Source of the DNA: Candidatus Alcyoniella australis
GTDB taxonomy: Bacteria > Lernaellota > Lernaellaia > JAVCCG01 > Alcyoniellaceae
Assembly (NCBI GenBank): GCA_030765605.1
Contig: JAVCCG010000038.1
Coordinates: 1 to 64,000 of the forward strand
Direction of reading: 5' to 3'
DNA length: 64,000 bases
Of this stretch, positions 25,901-34,615 are shown piece by piece. Positions within the stretch are counted from its first letter, which is position 1, and every line of letters starts with the position of its first letter. A model generated the notes under the pieces. It was not told the DNA's origin. It made no database searches and saw nothing but the letters and a program-made list of their open reading frames with translations. The translations under genes were made by a program, and so were the position numbers.

Positions 25901-26851
25901 CCACCACAGGAACAGCCGCAATCGTGGCCGCAGATTTTTTTGCAACAGCGCGAACAGTGCGAGCACCGTGGCCGGTGGAGTCAGCCCGCGGTCGAAGATC
26001 CAGGATTGGACGATGTTCCAAAAGCGTGGGCTGAGCAGCAGCCCGGGTTCGCCCCACAGGCGCGTGTTGCTGAACAGCCCCTTTTCCGGGCCGCCGCGCC
26101 CCAGGGAGCCGATGCTCGCCGCGTAGCCGATCCAGCTCAGCGGAATTGCCAATCCCACCAGGGCGTAGAGCCACAGCGTGGGCCGCAAAGCCGCGCGAGC
26201 GCCCCAGCGGCCGAGGCTGATCGCCATGATCGGCACGCCCACCAGCAGGCCGAATGGTTTGAACAGGCCGCTGAGCACCAGGCAGCACAGCGACGCCAGC
26301 CAGCATGCGGCCCCGCCGTCTTCGGAGTAACGTCTGAAGTAGTAGACCGCGCCGATGCCAAAGGCGACCATCGCACCGTCCGAGGCCACGGCGCGGTTGA
26401 AAAACAGGATCAGCGGCGAGAAGCAGTAGAACAGCAGGCCGAAGACCGCGGCGCGCGCTCCCAGCTCGCGCCGCATCAGGGCGAAAAGCCACAGCGCGCC
26501 GGGCAGCGAAAGCAGGATCGTCACCAGTCGCGCCCAGCCCAGGCTCTCGCGCCCGAGCAGGCCATAGCCCGCGGCCAACAGCAAATGGTAGATCGGCGCT
26601 TCCTCGGCCTCGACGTGCGGTCGGGCCGAGCCAGCGTTGAGCACGTCCCACTCGGGATGCAGCCAGTCCAAGTCCGAGATCCACAGGTTGCGCGCCACTG
26701 TGGCCGCGCTGCACTGGTTCCAGGAATGGGCGTCCCAGATCGGGGCGTCGAGGTTGATCAGCCGCGGTAGGATCGACAGCGCGATGATCAGCAGCGCCGC
26801 GATCCGCGCCGTTCGAGGGTCCTCAAGGCGCTTCACGGTTTTGGAGAGCAT
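22898..26851 (-). CDS. GT-C glycosyltransferase / sulfatase-like fusion
   Basis: A 1317-residue two-enzyme fusion. Residues 1-420 look like an ArnT/PMT-type GT-C transferase: about eleven membrane helices with acidic residues in the first loop (INLDAPIWDAHSWNQ) as expected for polyprenyl-phosphate-sugar use. About 530-720 is a beta-rich soluble linker. From residue 730 comes an alkaline phosphatase-superfamily domain: LLVILIDGIRPDALS, nucleophile loop APSNYTRGSTSALFTG (Thr or Ser in place of formylglycine Cys), ITADHGRGWDQGHPQGHG. A last domain (1120-1317) is beta-rich. One chain would glycosylate and then cut or move a phospho/sulfo group at the same surface (inference). Confidence 0.87.
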   Translation of the reverse strand: MLSKTVKRLEDPRTARIAALLIIALSILPRLINLDAPIWDAHSWNQCSAATVARNLWISDLDWLHPEWDVLNAGSARPHVEAEEAPIYHLLLAAGYGLLGRESLGWARLVTILLSLPGALWLFALMRRELGARAAVFGLLFYCFSPLILFFNRAVASDGAMVAFGIGAVYYFRRYSEDGGAACWLASLCCLVLSGLFKPFGLLVGVPIMAISLGRWGARAALRPTLWLYALVGLAIPLSWIGYAASIGSLGRGGPEKGLFSNTRLWGEPGLLLSPRFWNIVQSWIFDRGLTPPATVLALFALLQKNLRPRLRLFLWWALGCLLYVMIVRNGNQEHVYYSMPWLPPLSALAGAGMAALLDWRPQSTLWQRPARHRMLLAGLLLLAFAGWSASYTYNFFRADRSSVIAGHAADRYLPPGALIVAWDPGSTRKTQLIYHAQRRGWHVGSLSPERIKTFQQLGAQAVVVCLSDEQATQPKRAQALEYLERNYELLWSKRGELGKRGEPHFLAIYALPQQPSSELPLHRFARELQPRNVSGPWTNLLPFPDVERSAELLDGEQLRFALAKQVARGRLIHFLESRESLLIAPGVEYSFPLTVPEQARLTFSATARPELLDAFKGRLTIEVWLEQPQGGREALGKLELRRRPLLEQTWKLRESWQLAYQHINFWRDADLDLSPWAGRSGKLVFTCSAAGIGEPGDLQRQRERTGTDAPFAAALSEPTLWVHQTLDRRPPDLLVILIDGIRPDALSCYGYGRQTTPQIDALAQRGALFQRAYAPSNYTRGSTSALFTGFHPGLHGVPLGRWSLSPLEKFAFRRVARRGLTQRLRDAGYSAIQVGANPFLQEPVKFGADAGFDRVYSFNLRRNDTAAITKIGRRMLRQNRDRPLLLYLHYNNGHGPYQAPHRFQGRFDAAIDNDPRTWPAGYDEELAYADQAVGRILAELERLGLSEQTLIVITADHGRGWDQGHPQGHGQSLYSGEVRVPLVISGPGVEPGVRYGSMVSLLDLAPTIAELAHVPADPDWPGVSLAPALRGDGVPLHQRIYFECGTAVGLKTQRHSVISKAMPSGSPFKGKPADDGLFLELYDDLSDPQQLDNLANDGSRITGELAGELFAHKRKLDNQRWALARTLLDLDPRVIGDRSVSDGIYAESFEGSYRLLLLPDQDNQATHVVSGSLRCNPEGLGWIDMAFPDPFGASISISEDRKRLDFIVELGAEQRTLSWRTFPEVTPIELELLLDGEPLDANRLNLGPWQIPFKSLPAKLGTQRDYSWLLSSRSPDIAGLDGPRALLWMVEHDPAKATGALGQEVEGALRQWGYVK

Positions 26852-26867
26852 TCGTCCAATCCGCGCG

Positions 26868-27800
26868 TTATTCGATCCGCTCGGCTATCGAGTACGGGTG
26901 TTCATCGCGGGCCAGACTGCGGGTGATGATCTCGGCCAGCAATCCCAGGGAGATGAACTGAACCCCCACGATCAACAGCAGGATTCCCAGGAAGAACAAC
27001 GGTCGGTTGCCGATCGGACGCTCGCCGACGACCCACAGCACTGTCATGTAGAAGTTGATCAGCAGTCCGGCTGCGGAGAGCAGCACGCCGCCGCCGCCGA
27101 AAAGGTGCGCCGGACGGCGCGAAAAACGGGTCAGGGTCAGCACGGTCAGCAGATCGAGGAATCCACGTGTGTAGCGCTCGATCCCATATTTGCTTTTGCC
27201 GTGCTGCCGCGCGTGATGTTCCACCGCGATCTCGCCCACGCGGAAGCCGCGGCCCGCTGCCAGCGCCGGGATGAAGCGGTGCAGATCGCCGTAAAGCGAG
27301 ATCTCGGTGAGCACCTCGCGGCGGTAGGCCTTGAACCCGCAGTTGAAGTCGTGGAGCTTAACGCCGGTGAGTTTGCAGGTCATCGCGTTGAACAGCTTGC
27401 TGGGCAGCCGTTTCTCGAGTGGATCGTGGCGCACCTGCTTCCAGCCCGAGACCAGGTCGAAGTCCTTGTCCAGCTCGTCGAGAAAGCGCGGGATCTCTTT
27501 GGGATCGTCCTGCAGGTCGGCGTCCATGGTGATCACGATCGCTCCCGTGCTTTCGGAAAACCCCGCGGCCAGGGCCGCGGCCTTGCCGAAATTGCTGCGC
27601 AGCCGGATTCCGCGGACCTCGGGTCGCAGCTCGCGGCGTTGGCGCACGATCTGGAATCCGTTGTCGCTCGAGCCGTCGTCGATCAGCAGGATCTCGAACT
27701 TACGGTCCAGAGCGTCGAGCACGGCCAGCAGCCTGTCGATCAGCTCGGGCAGGCTGTCGGATTCGTTATAAAACGGAATGACTACCGAGATATCGATCAT
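26868..27800 (-). CDS. polyprenyl-phosphate GT2 (DPM1/GtrB/ArnC-like)
   Basis: A 310-residue GT2 enzyme: VVIPFYNES, LLIDDGSSD, MDADLQDDP as the DxD metal motif (about residue 90), LHDFNCGFKAYRRE, and two C-terminal transmembrane helices (about 228-250 and 262-285). This is the class that loads a sugar onto undecaprenyl or dolichyl phosphate. The product would feed GT-C enzymes such as the fusion encoded next to it. Start at MIDISVV has GGGG 6 bases upstream; codons before it are dismissed. Confidence 0.93.
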   Translation of the reverse strand: MIDISVVIPFYNESDSLPELIDRLLAVLDALDRKFEILLIDDGSSDNGFQIVRQRRELRPEVRGIRLRSNFGKAAALAAGFSESTGAIVITMDADLQDDPKEIPRFLDELDKDFDLVSGWKQVRHDPLEKRLPSKLFNAMTCKLTGVKLHDFNCGFKAYRREVLTEISLYGDLHRFIPALAAGRGFRVGEIAVEHHARQHGKSKYGIERYTRGFLDLLTVLTLTRFSRRPAHLFGGGGVLLSAAGLLINFYMTVLWVVGERPIGNRPLFFLGILLLIVGVQFISLGLLAEIITRSLARDEHPYSIAERIE

Positions 27801-27857
27801 TTTCAGCCCCGCAATTTTGATCCCTGATAACACAAGCCCGGACCGTGGTCCAGCCCG

Positions 27858-29402
27858 TCAGCGCCTGCGTTGAGCCAGCAGCCGCAGCTGGGCCAGGATC
27901 TTCAGCGCCTCGGTGCGCCGGGTGCCCAATGTCAACGCGGCGTAGCTTCCGATTCCCACGACAATCGACGCGCCAAGGGCCACGACCTCGTAGGTGCGTG
28001 ATCCGACCAGCCGGAACGTGGCCCAGCAGCAAGCGCCCATGGTCAGCGCCAACACCAGGGTCACGGCCGCTCCCAAGATGAACGGCCTGAAGCTCAGCCC
28101 GCTGATCCGGGCCCGCAGCACCAGCATCATTACACTGACGTTGACCAGGATCGAGGCCGAGGTGCCGGCGGCCAGACCCAGGTAGCGGTAGGGCGCGGGC
28201 AGCACCTTGATCAGGATCAGGTTGAGCACGATGTTCAGCGCCAGGGTCGAGGCGCTGATCAACATCGGCGTGCGGGCGTCCTTGAGCGAGTAGAACGCCC
28301 GTGCCAGGAATTCGCTGGCTACGATGCCGATCAGCCCCGGAGCGAAGGCGTACAGCGCCCAGGCAGTTGCCCGCGCCGCGTCCGCGTCGAACTCGCCGTG
28401 GCGGAACAGCACGTTGACGATCGGCTGGCCCAGCACGATCAGCGCTACGGTCGAGGGCAGTGCCAGGAACACGATCAGCCGCAGTCCGCGGTTGACGTGG
28501 CGCTGGGTGGCGGCATCGTCCTGGGCTGCCACGGAGCGCGAGAGCTCGGGGAAGAGCACCGTCGAGATCGGCAGGAACAGCCCGATCACCAGGGTCAGCA
28601 TCTTAAAGGCGTAGCCCATGACCGTGATGCTTCCCTCGTCGAGGGTCGAGGCCAGGGCGTTGTTGACCAGCAGGCTCAGTTGCCCCAGGGCCAGGCCGAC
28701 GAAGATCGGTCCGAAGAGCTTGAACACCTGGCGCGAGGCCGGGTGAGGGCGCAGTACCCTGAAGTCGTGACGGTGGCCGATCAAGCGTAGGTAGAGTCCG
28801 TAGATCGCCAGTTGGGCCAGCCCGCCGATTAAGATTCCCAGGGCCACGCTGTTGATGCCCATCTTGCGCGAGAGCAGCAACACCGCGGCGATGATCGAGA
28901 GGTTGAGGATTCCCGGTCCGGCCGCGGGGAGAGCAAAGCGCCGCCGCGCGTTCATTACGCCGCCGAGCATCCCCGATAGCGAGATAAAGGCGAAAACCAT
29001 TGCTATCAGGCGGAAAAAGCGGCCTGCAATCTGCGAGGTCGCGGCGTCGAAACCCGGCGCAAGCACCTTGATCGCAGCGCCGGGGAACAGCACGCCCAGA
29101 GTCGAGAGCAACAGCAGCACCAGCGCCGTTCGGTTGAACAGCGAATCGACCAACGAGCGTCGATCGTCCTTGGGCAGCGAGAGGTAGACCGGGATCAGCG
29201 ACAGCGCCAGGGCCGTTCCCAGGGCGCTGGCGAGCTGCACCGGGACCAGGTGCGCGGCCATGTAGGCGTCGGTGTTGGCCGAGGCGCCGAAGTATTTGGC
29301 GATCAGCACGTCGCGCAGCAGGCCAAAGACCTTACACAGGCCCATCATGATGAAAACGGCAGCAATGCTGCGGAATGTGCGCTGGTCGCCAGCCTCGGTC
29401 AT
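27858..29402 (-). CDS. murJ: lipid II flippase MurJ
   Basis: A 514-residue MATE-like MVF-family protein with about 14 membrane helices. Characteristic segments: FGLLRDVLIAKYFGASANTDAY at the N terminus with the conserved Arg, LSLPKDDRRS after helix 2, and FRHGEFDADAARATAWALYAFAPGLIG in the second half. It flips lipid II for peptidoglycan synthesis. The start at 29402 (MTEAGDQ) has GGAG 7-8 bases upstream and removes a 24-codon extension with no membrane character. Its 3' end is 57 bases from the GT2 gene, so the pair may be one unit. Confidence 0.94.
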   Translation of the reverse strand: MTEAGDQRTFRSIAAVFIMMGLCKVFGLLRDVLIAKYFGASANTDAYMAAHLVPVQLASALGTALALSLIPVYLSLPKDDRRSLVDSLFNRTALVLLLLSTLGVLFPGAAIKVLAPGFDAATSQIAGRFFRLIAMVFAFISLSGMLGGVMNARRRFALPAAGPGILNLSIIAAVLLLSRKMGINSVALGILIGGLAQLAIYGLYLRLIGHRHDFRVLRPHPASRQVFKLFGPIFVGLALGQLSLLVNNALASTLDEGSITVMGYAFKMLTLVIGLFLPISTVLFPELSRSVAAQDDAATQRHVNRGLRLIVFLALPSTVALIVLGQPIVNVLFRHGEFDADAARATAWALYAFAPGLIGIVASEFLARAFYSLKDARTPMLISASTLALNIVLNLILIKVLPAPYRYLGLAAGTSASILVNVSVMMLVLRARISGLSFRPFILGAAVTLVLALTMGACCWATFRLVGSRTYEVVALGASIVVGIGSYAALTLGTRRTEALKILAQLRLLAQRRR

Positions 29403-29597
29403 CAATGCGCTCCGGAAGCGAAAACCGCCAGAGTATAGCAGCAATGTCCAGCCCGGGTTAGATCGGGCAAACAATTCTTGCGATGATTATTCATCAATCC
29501 CCTACTGCTGCGCCTTGCGATCCTCGCGTAAAAACCTTTGCTTGTGCTTGGGACCGGCAATCGGTTACGGTTTGTCAAAGCAGCTTGAGGCGGGGGG

Positions 29598-30275
29598 ATG
29601 GTGAACGACCGAAGCAAGCGTAGCCAGGAGCGTGTTTCGCGCAGGCTCAAGGTATTCTACGGGCTGGACAAACCACAACACCTGGGCTTCGTCAAAAACC
29701 TCTCGCGCTCGGGCGTGGCGATCACCGGCCGCAAGGTCTTCAATCCCAACGTGCGCGTGGTGGTGCAGATCGAAAACGACGACGAGAAGATCGAGATCCA
29801 CGGTGTAGTGCGCTGGCGTAGCGGTTCGATGGCCACCAGCATGGCCCAGGGCGAGATGGGCGTGATGTTTCTCGAGAAAAACGAGCGCTACAACGCCCTG
29901 CTGCACTCGCTGATCCAAGAGATCGGCGAGCATCGCGAAGAGCCGCGCATCGACAAGGTGCTCAAGGTGATGTTCGACACTCCGGCCCCGCTGATCGAGC
30001 AGTACGCGCACAACATCAGCAAGGGCGGCCTATTCGTGGTCAGCGACGAGCCGCTGGATAAAGACTCCACGATCGTGCTCAAGATGTACGTGCTGGACAT
30101 CATGGAAGTGGTCACCGTCGAGTGCCGCGTGGTGCGCACGGTCTATCGCGAGGAGGCCCGGCAGCGCGGGGTCAAGTCCGGCATGGGCTTGCAGTTCATC
30201 AAGTTCCACGGCGATTCCGAGCGCTATTTCTACGACTACATCGAACGACTCAAAGTCAGCCGCAAGTTGGTCTGA
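29598..30275 (+). CDS. tandem PilZ-domain protein
   Basis: A 225-residue protein with two PilZ-like barrels. The first (about 8-100) has SRRLKVFYGLDK and NLSRSGVAITG, the second (about 112-220) has KVMFDTPAPL and HNISKGGLFVVSD, each fitting the (R)...N/DxSxxG pattern. The first RxxxR switch is present as RVSRR; the second repeat lacks the double Arg, so c-di-GMP binding is likely only at the first, if at all. Expected role: c-di-GMP effector for surface or motility traits. Single gene, facing convergent ptsI. Confidence 0.85.
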   Translation: MVNDRSKRSQERVSRRLKVFYGLDKPQHLGFVKNLSRSGVAITGRKVFNPNVRVVVQIENDDEKIEIHGVVRWRSGSMATSMAQGEMGVMFLEKNERYNALLHSLIQEIGEHREEPRIDKVLKVMFDTPAPLIEQYAHNISKGGLFVVSDEPLDKDSTIVLKMYVLDIMEVVTVECRVVRTVYREEARQRGVKSGMGLQFIKFHGDSERYFYDYIERLKVSRKLV

Positions 30276-30278
30276 TCA

Positions 30279-30293
30279 AGCCCGTATCGGGCT
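30279..30293. terminator. short hairpin overlapping the ptsI stop
   Basis: AGCCCG (30279-30284), TAT loop, CGGGCT (30288-30293) between convergent pilZ and ptsI genes. On the minus strand the ptsI stop TAG (30294-30292) runs straight into the hairpin as TAGCCCG, the same arrangement as at 17234. No T tract. Confidence 0.45.
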
Positions 30294-32067
30294 AGAGCTG
30301 CTTTTCCTTGTACAGGTCCGGGTGATGTTCGCGCAGGTGCCCGTGCACCAGCGCGCGCACCTCGGCGGCCGTGTGGCACTGCAGGGCGCTTTGGGCCATC
30401 TGCTGGGACGCTGCGTAGTCGGTGCCCAGCAGGATGCTCTTGACCCGTAGGAAGCTGGAGGAGTTCATCGACAGCTCGTCCATCTCCAGGCCCAGCAGCA
30501 GCGGCAGGTAGATCGGCTCGCCGGCCATCTCGCCGCAGATCGCGATTTCGATCCCGGCGTTGTGGGCCGAGCGCACTAACAGGTGCAGGGTGCGGATGAT
30601 CGCCGGATGCAGCGGATCGAACAGATAGTTGACGTGTTCGTTGACGCGGTCCACGGCCAGCGAGTACTGGATCAGGTCGTTGGTGCCCACGCTGAAGAAG
30701 TCGACCTCGCGGGCCAGCACGTCGGACATGATCGCCGCCGACGGGACCTCGATCATCGCGCCCAGCGGGACCTGTTTGCGGTATTCCACGCCCTCGTCGT
30801 CCAGCTCCTGCTGTACCTGCTTGAGCAGCGCCTTGGCCGATCGTAGTTCGTCGACGCCGCTGATCATTGGGAACATGATTCGCAGCTCGCCGTGGACCGA
30901 GGCGCGCAAGAGAGCGCGAAGCTGGACGCGGAAGATATCTTGTCGGCTGAGGCAGAAGCGGATCGCGCGCAGTCCCATCGCCGGGTTGGCCTCGCGTGGA
31001 TGGGCGATGTTGGTCAGCAATTTATCCGTGCCCACGTCCAGGGTGCGGATCGTCACCGGGTCGGGCGCCGTGCGCTTGAGCACCTCGGAGTAGAACTCGT
31101 AGTGCGCCTGCTCGTCGGGCAGGTCGCGGTGCAGCATCAGCAGGTACTCCGAGCGGAACAGCCCCACCGAGCGCGCGCCGTGACGGTGCATCGCCGGGAT
31201 TTCGTCCGGGAACTCGATGTTGGCCGAGAGCCTCAGCGGTCGGCCGTCGCGGGTCTGGTTCGGCCGATCAACGATCGCCAGCAGCTGCTCCTCCTCGAGC
31301 TGGTAGGCGCGCTTGCGGTTGACGTAACTCTCGACGGTCGAGAGCTCGGGGTTGAGGATCGCCAGCCCGGCCAGGCCGTCGAGGATGATCTCGCCGCCCT
31401 GGTTCGCCTCCTGGCTGATCTTCTCCAGGCCGACCACCAGCGGGATCTCCAGCGCGCGGGCGAGGATCGTGGTGTGGCTCGCCTGGCCGCCGATGTCCAG
31501 GGCAATCCCCTTGATCTTGCTACGGTCGATGTGCGCCATGTCGGCCGGGCTCAGGTCGTGAGCCACGACCACGACCTCCTCGTGGATCTCGTCGAGTCGC
31601 TCGCGCTTGACGCCCATCAGGTTGCTGATCACCCGACGTTGGACGTGGTCCAGGTCGCTCTTGCGCTCGCGCAGATACTCGTCCTCGATGGTGTCGAAGA
31701 TCCGGCGCAGCCGACCGAAGACCTTATCCACGGCCCACTCGGCGTTGATCCGTTCGGTGCGGATCGTGTCGACGATGTCGGAGATCACCACTTTGTCGGC
31801 CAGGATCGCCATGTGCGATTCGATGATGTAGATGTGCTCCGAGCCCTCGATGGTGTCCATCCGCTCTTTGACTTCGGTCAGCTGGGACTTGCCCTGCAGC
31901 ACGGCCTCGCGCAGCCGTTCGACCTCGCGCGAGGCGGTGGAGGGCTCGATCATCCGCCGCGGGATCTGCGGCTGGCTGCGGTCGACCAGCCTCACGTGGC
32001 CTACGACGATGCCCGGCGAGCCTTTGATCCCGCGCAACACGACCTGTCCTGGGGCCGAGGTCATCAT
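30292..32067 (-). CDS. ptsI: PTS enzyme I
   Basis: A 591-residue phosphoenolpyruvate-protein phosphotransferase: N-terminal HPr-binding helices, GGQASHTTILARALEIP with the phosphorylated His, and the PEP-binding TIM barrel with RTLDVGTDK, FRSEYLLM, MIEVPSAA, SVGTNDLIQY and the CGEMAGEP segment. It moves phosphate from PEP to HPr. Overlaps ptsH (ATGA) and is the last gene of the operon. No sugar permease genes are nearby, so the system is probably regulatory, passing phosphate to PtsN and the IIA-Man protein. Confidence 0.97.
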   Translation of the reverse strand: MMTSAPGQVVLRGIKGSPGIVVGHVRLVDRSQPQIPRRMIEPSTASREVERLREAVLQGKSQLTEVKERMDTIEGSEHIYIIESHMAILADKVVISDIVDTIRTERINAEWAVDKVFGRLRRIFDTIEDEYLRERKSDLDHVQRRVISNLMGVKRERLDEIHEEVVVVAHDLSPADMAHIDRSKIKGIALDIGGQASHTTILARALEIPLVVGLEKISQEANQGGEIILDGLAGLAILNPELSTVESYVNRKRAYQLEEEQLLAIVDRPNQTRDGRPLRLSANIEFPDEIPAMHRHGARSVGLFRSEYLLMLHRDLPDEQAHYEFYSEVLKRTAPDPVTIRTLDVGTDKLLTNIAHPREANPAMGLRAIRFCLSRQDIFRVQLRALLRASVHGELRIMFPMISGVDELRSAKALLKQVQQELDDEGVEYRKQVPLGAMIEVPSAAIMSDVLAREVDFFSVGTNDLIQYSLAVDRVNEHVNYLFDPLHPAIIRTLHLLVRSAHNAGIEIAICGEMAGEPIYLPLLLGLEMDELSMNSSSFLRVKSILLGTDYAASQQMAQSALQCHTAAEVRALVHGHLREHHPDLYKEKQL

Positions 32068-32333
32068 TCCTCTCCGAACTTGTCGGCGAACAGCTTGCTG
32101 ATTTGATCGACGGCCGTGGCCGCGTCGGGGCCCAGCGCCGTCAGCTCGACCTGGGAGCCCTTGGGCGCGGCGAGGGTGGCGATGCTCATGATGCTCTTGG
32201 CGTTGACCTTGCGACCGTCGCGCTGCATGTGGATCTGCGACTCGAACCGGTTGGCCATGTTGACGATCTTGCTGCTGGCGCGCAGGTGCAGGCCCAGCTT
32301 GTTGCGAACCAATAAAGTCGTGCGGCGCTCCAT
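32064..32333 (-). CDS. ptsH: HPr phosphocarrier protein
   Basis: An 89-residue HPr. The active-site His16 lies in NKLGLHLRASSK (the common HARPA is HLRAS here, as often in Deltaproteobacteria). The regulatory serine site is present as AKSIMS (Ser47), which fits the HPr kinase encoded upstream in the same operon. The stop of the IIA gene is one base away and its own stop overlaps ptsI. Confidence 0.97.
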   Translation of the reverse strand: MERRTTLLVRNKLGLHLRASSKIVNMANRFESQIHMQRDGRKVNAKSIMSIATLAAPKGSQVELTALGPDAATAVDQISKLFADKFGEE

Positions 32334-32334
32334 G

Positions 32335-32736
32335 CTAAGGATTGAGCAGCGCGCTGGCGAGCATGATGTTCTCGCGGCCGGCGTGCTGTACTCGCGAGGC
32401 CAGCTCGCCCAGCGGATACTGGCCGCGTTCCTCGATCACCTTGAGCAGCATCGGTAGGTTGATTCCGGTCACCACCTCGACCTTGCCCGGATCCAGGTAG
32501 CTCAGCGCCACGTTGGCCGGGGTGCCGCCGAACATGTCGGTCATGATCAGCACACCCTTGGGCGACGCGGCCCGGCGTAGGGTCTCCTCCAGGCGCGGCC
32601 CGATTACGTCTGCCGGATCGGTGCCGTCCACGTCGAGTGACACCGGCGGCGAATCGATCTGGCCCAATATCATGCGTGCGGTGTTGATCAACGTCTCGGC
32701 GAGCCCACCGTGCGCGATCACGATCACCCCGACCAT
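32335..32736 (-). CDS. PTS mannose-family IIA component
   Basis: A 133-residue EIIA-Man fold: VGVIVIAHGGLAE with phosphorylated His9, TDMFGGTPANVA and VTGINLPMLLK. In the full mannose system IIA feeds IIB and membrane IIC/IID; none is here, so this IIA likely works as a regulator or phosphate sink in the incomplete PTS common to Deltaproteobacteria. AAGGA ribosome site 5 bases upstream. Confidence 0.93.
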   Translation of the reverse strand: MVGVIVIAHGGLAETLINTARMILGQIDSPPVSLDVDGTDPADVIGPRLEETLRRAASPKGVLIMTDMFGGTPANVALSYLDPGKVEVVTGINLPMLLKVIEERGQYPLGELASRVQHAGRENIMLASALLNP

Positions 32737-32758
32737 TTGGTTCCTTTCTCCCGAGAAT

Positions 32759-33619
32759 CTAGCGCTGCAGGTCTCGGTGTTTGATTCTGATCTCGTGGCC
32801 CGCGGACTTCAGACGGCGGGCGATCTCTTCGGTCAACGCCACCGAGCGGTGTTGTCCGCCGGTGCAGCCGATGGCCAGCGTGAGGTAGCTCTTGCCCTCA
32901 TACAGGTAGTGCGGCAGCAGAAACAGCATCAGTTGTTCGACGCGCTCGATGAACTCGACGGTGGGTCCGGCCTCGAGCACCCAGCGGCTGACCGCCTCGT
33001 CCTTGCCGGTCAGCGGTCGCAAGGCATGCACGTAAAACGGATTGGGGATGAAGCGCACGTCGAACACCAGGTCGGCCTCGGAGGGCAGGCCCAGTTTGTA
33101 GCCGAAGCTCATCACCTTGACGTGCAGCCGCCGTTCGTAGCCCACCGAGGCGAAAGCCTGCCCCACGGCCTCGCGCAGCTCGGTCACGGACATCCCGCTG
33201 GTGTCCAGCTGCACATCGGCCAGCTCGGGCAGGTTGGCCAACGCTTCGCGCTCGCGCAAAATTCCCTCGGCCACGTCGCCGCCCTTGGACATCGGATGCA
33301 TGCGGCGGGTCTCGGAGAAGCGTCGAATAAGAACCTCGTCCTCGCAGTCCAGGAACAGCACTTTGACCGCGACGCCGCCTTGCTTGAGCCCTTGCAGCAC
33401 CTCGGGCAGCATCAGCGGTACGTCCGGGTCGCGCGTGTCCAGCACCAGGCCCACGCGGTTGATCTCGTGCCCGCCCGCGGCCCACTCGCACAGCGTGCTG
33501 AGCATCCGCACCGGGATGTTGTCCACGCAGTACAGGCCGGCGTCCTCCAGAGCGTGGATCGCCACGGTCTTGCCCGAGCCCGAGAGCCCGGTGACTATCG
33601 CCAGGCTGAGGTCGGTCAC
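32759..33619 (-). CDS. rapZ: RapZ-family RNase adaptor / NTP-binding protein
   Basis: A 286-residue protein from a GTG start that overlaps the hprK stop (GTGA, 33616-33619). N-terminal P-loop GLSGSGKT (residues 11-18), then the DNIP motif, FLDCEDEVLIRRFSETRRMHPMS, and the RapZ C-terminal domain with FGYKLG, DVRFIPNPFY, IGCTGGQHRSV. In E. coli RapZ directs RNase E to the GlmZ RNA; the gene is linked to rpoN-ptsN there also. Longer readings upstream are hprK in another frame. Confidence 0.96.
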   Translation of the reverse strand: MTDLSLAIVTGLSGSGKTVAIHALEDAGLYCVDNIPVRMLSTLCEWAAGGHEINRVGLVLDTRDPDVPLMLPEVLQGLKQGGVAVKVLFLDCEDEVLIRRFSETRRMHPMSKGGDVAEGILREREALANLPELADVQLDTSGMSVTELREAVGQAFASVGYERRLHVKVMSFGYKLGLPSEADLVFDVRFIPNPFYVHALRPLTGKDEAVSRWVLEAGPTVEFIERVEQLMLFLLPHYLYEGKSYLTLAIGCTGGQHRSVALTEEIARRLKSAGHEIRIKHRDLQR

Positions 33620-34608
33620 TCCGGTTCCTCGTCGAGAGGGGCGTTGTTGTGCGGATCTGCGATCTGGTCCAGCAATCGACTCTGGAACTCGCGGGCCGCG
33701 TGATAGCCCTCGAGCTTGAGCAGAAAGTCGCGGGCCGCGACCTCGACGATCGCCGTGAGGTTGCGGCCGGGACGCACCGGCAGCACGATGTGCGGCAGCT
33801 CGGTCTCCATGATGCGGATCTGGTCCTGCTCCAGGCCGATGCGGTCGTACTCCACGCTCTCGTCCCACTCGACGAAGGTGATCACCAGCTGGATTTTCTT
33901 GCGGTCGCGCACCGCCGAGACGCCGAACAGCTCCTTGATGTTGAGCACGCCCAGGCCGCGCACCTCCATGTGGTAGCGTGTGATCTCCGGGCTCTGCCCG
34001 TAGATGCTCGCCGGCGGGAGCAGCGAGACCTCGACCAGATCGTCGGCCACCAGCCGGTGCCCCTTGAGGATCAGGTCTAGTCCGCATTCGGATTTGCCGA
34101 CCCCCGAATCGCCCATCAGTAGGATTCCCACGCCGAAGACGTCGAGCAGCACGCCGTGCAGCGAGTCGCGCGTGGCGAAATGCGCGGTGAGCACCCGGGT
34201 GAGAATCGCAATCGCGTCCGGCGTCAGCAGCTCTGTGAGCAGCAGCGGCACGCCGGCGTTCTCGCAGGCCTCGACCATCATCGGCGGGACTTCCATGCCG
34301 CGGGCGACGATGCAGCAGGCGATGTCCGCCGCGTCAAAGAAACGGCGCATGCTCTCGCGCTGTTGCTCGAGGTCCAGGCTGCGCAAATAGCTGATCTCGG
34401 TCTTGCCGAAGACTTGGATGCGGTGGGGAATCAGGTAGTCGGTGTACCCGGCCAGCGCCAGCCCCGGTTTCTGCACGTAGCGAACGCGGATCTCGTTGGA
34501 CAGTCCGCTGCGACCGGCCAGCAGACGCATTTTCAGCGGGAAATCCCGCTGGCTCATGATCTGCTCGACGGTCATCCCGCTGCCGCGCTGGACAAGGGTC
34601 TCGACCAT
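33616..34608 (-). CDS. hprK: HPr kinase/phosphorylase
   Basis: A 330-residue bifunctional kinase. N-terminal MurF-like domain (1-135), then HGVLLDVFGVGILLMGDSGVGKSE with Walker A at 166-173 and His151, the VADDLVEV segment, and the family signature GLGVLNIKELFG. It phosphorylates or dephosphorylates HPr on its serine. The GGAGGA site 11 bases upstream of 34608 supports this start over MTVEQ at 34575. In Gram-negatives HprK is usually tied to regulatory PTS rather than catabolite repression. Confidence 0.96.
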   Translation of the reverse strand: MVETLVQRGSGMTVEQIMSQRDFPLKMRLLAGRSGLSNEIRVRYVQKPGLALAGYTDYLIPHRIQVFGKTEISYLRSLDLEQQRESMRRFFDAADIACCIVARGMEVPPMMVEACENAGVPLLLTELLTPDAIAILTRVLTAHFATRDSLHGVLLDVFGVGILLMGDSGVGKSECGLDLILKGHRLVADDLVEVSLLPPASIYGQSPEITRYHMEVRGLGVLNIKELFGVSAVRDRKKIQLVITFVEWDESVEYDRIGLEQDQIRIMETELPHIVLPVRPGRNLTAIVEVAARDFLLKLEGYHAAREFQSRLLDQIADPHNNAPLDEEPE

Positions 34609-34615
34609 TGTCGAA

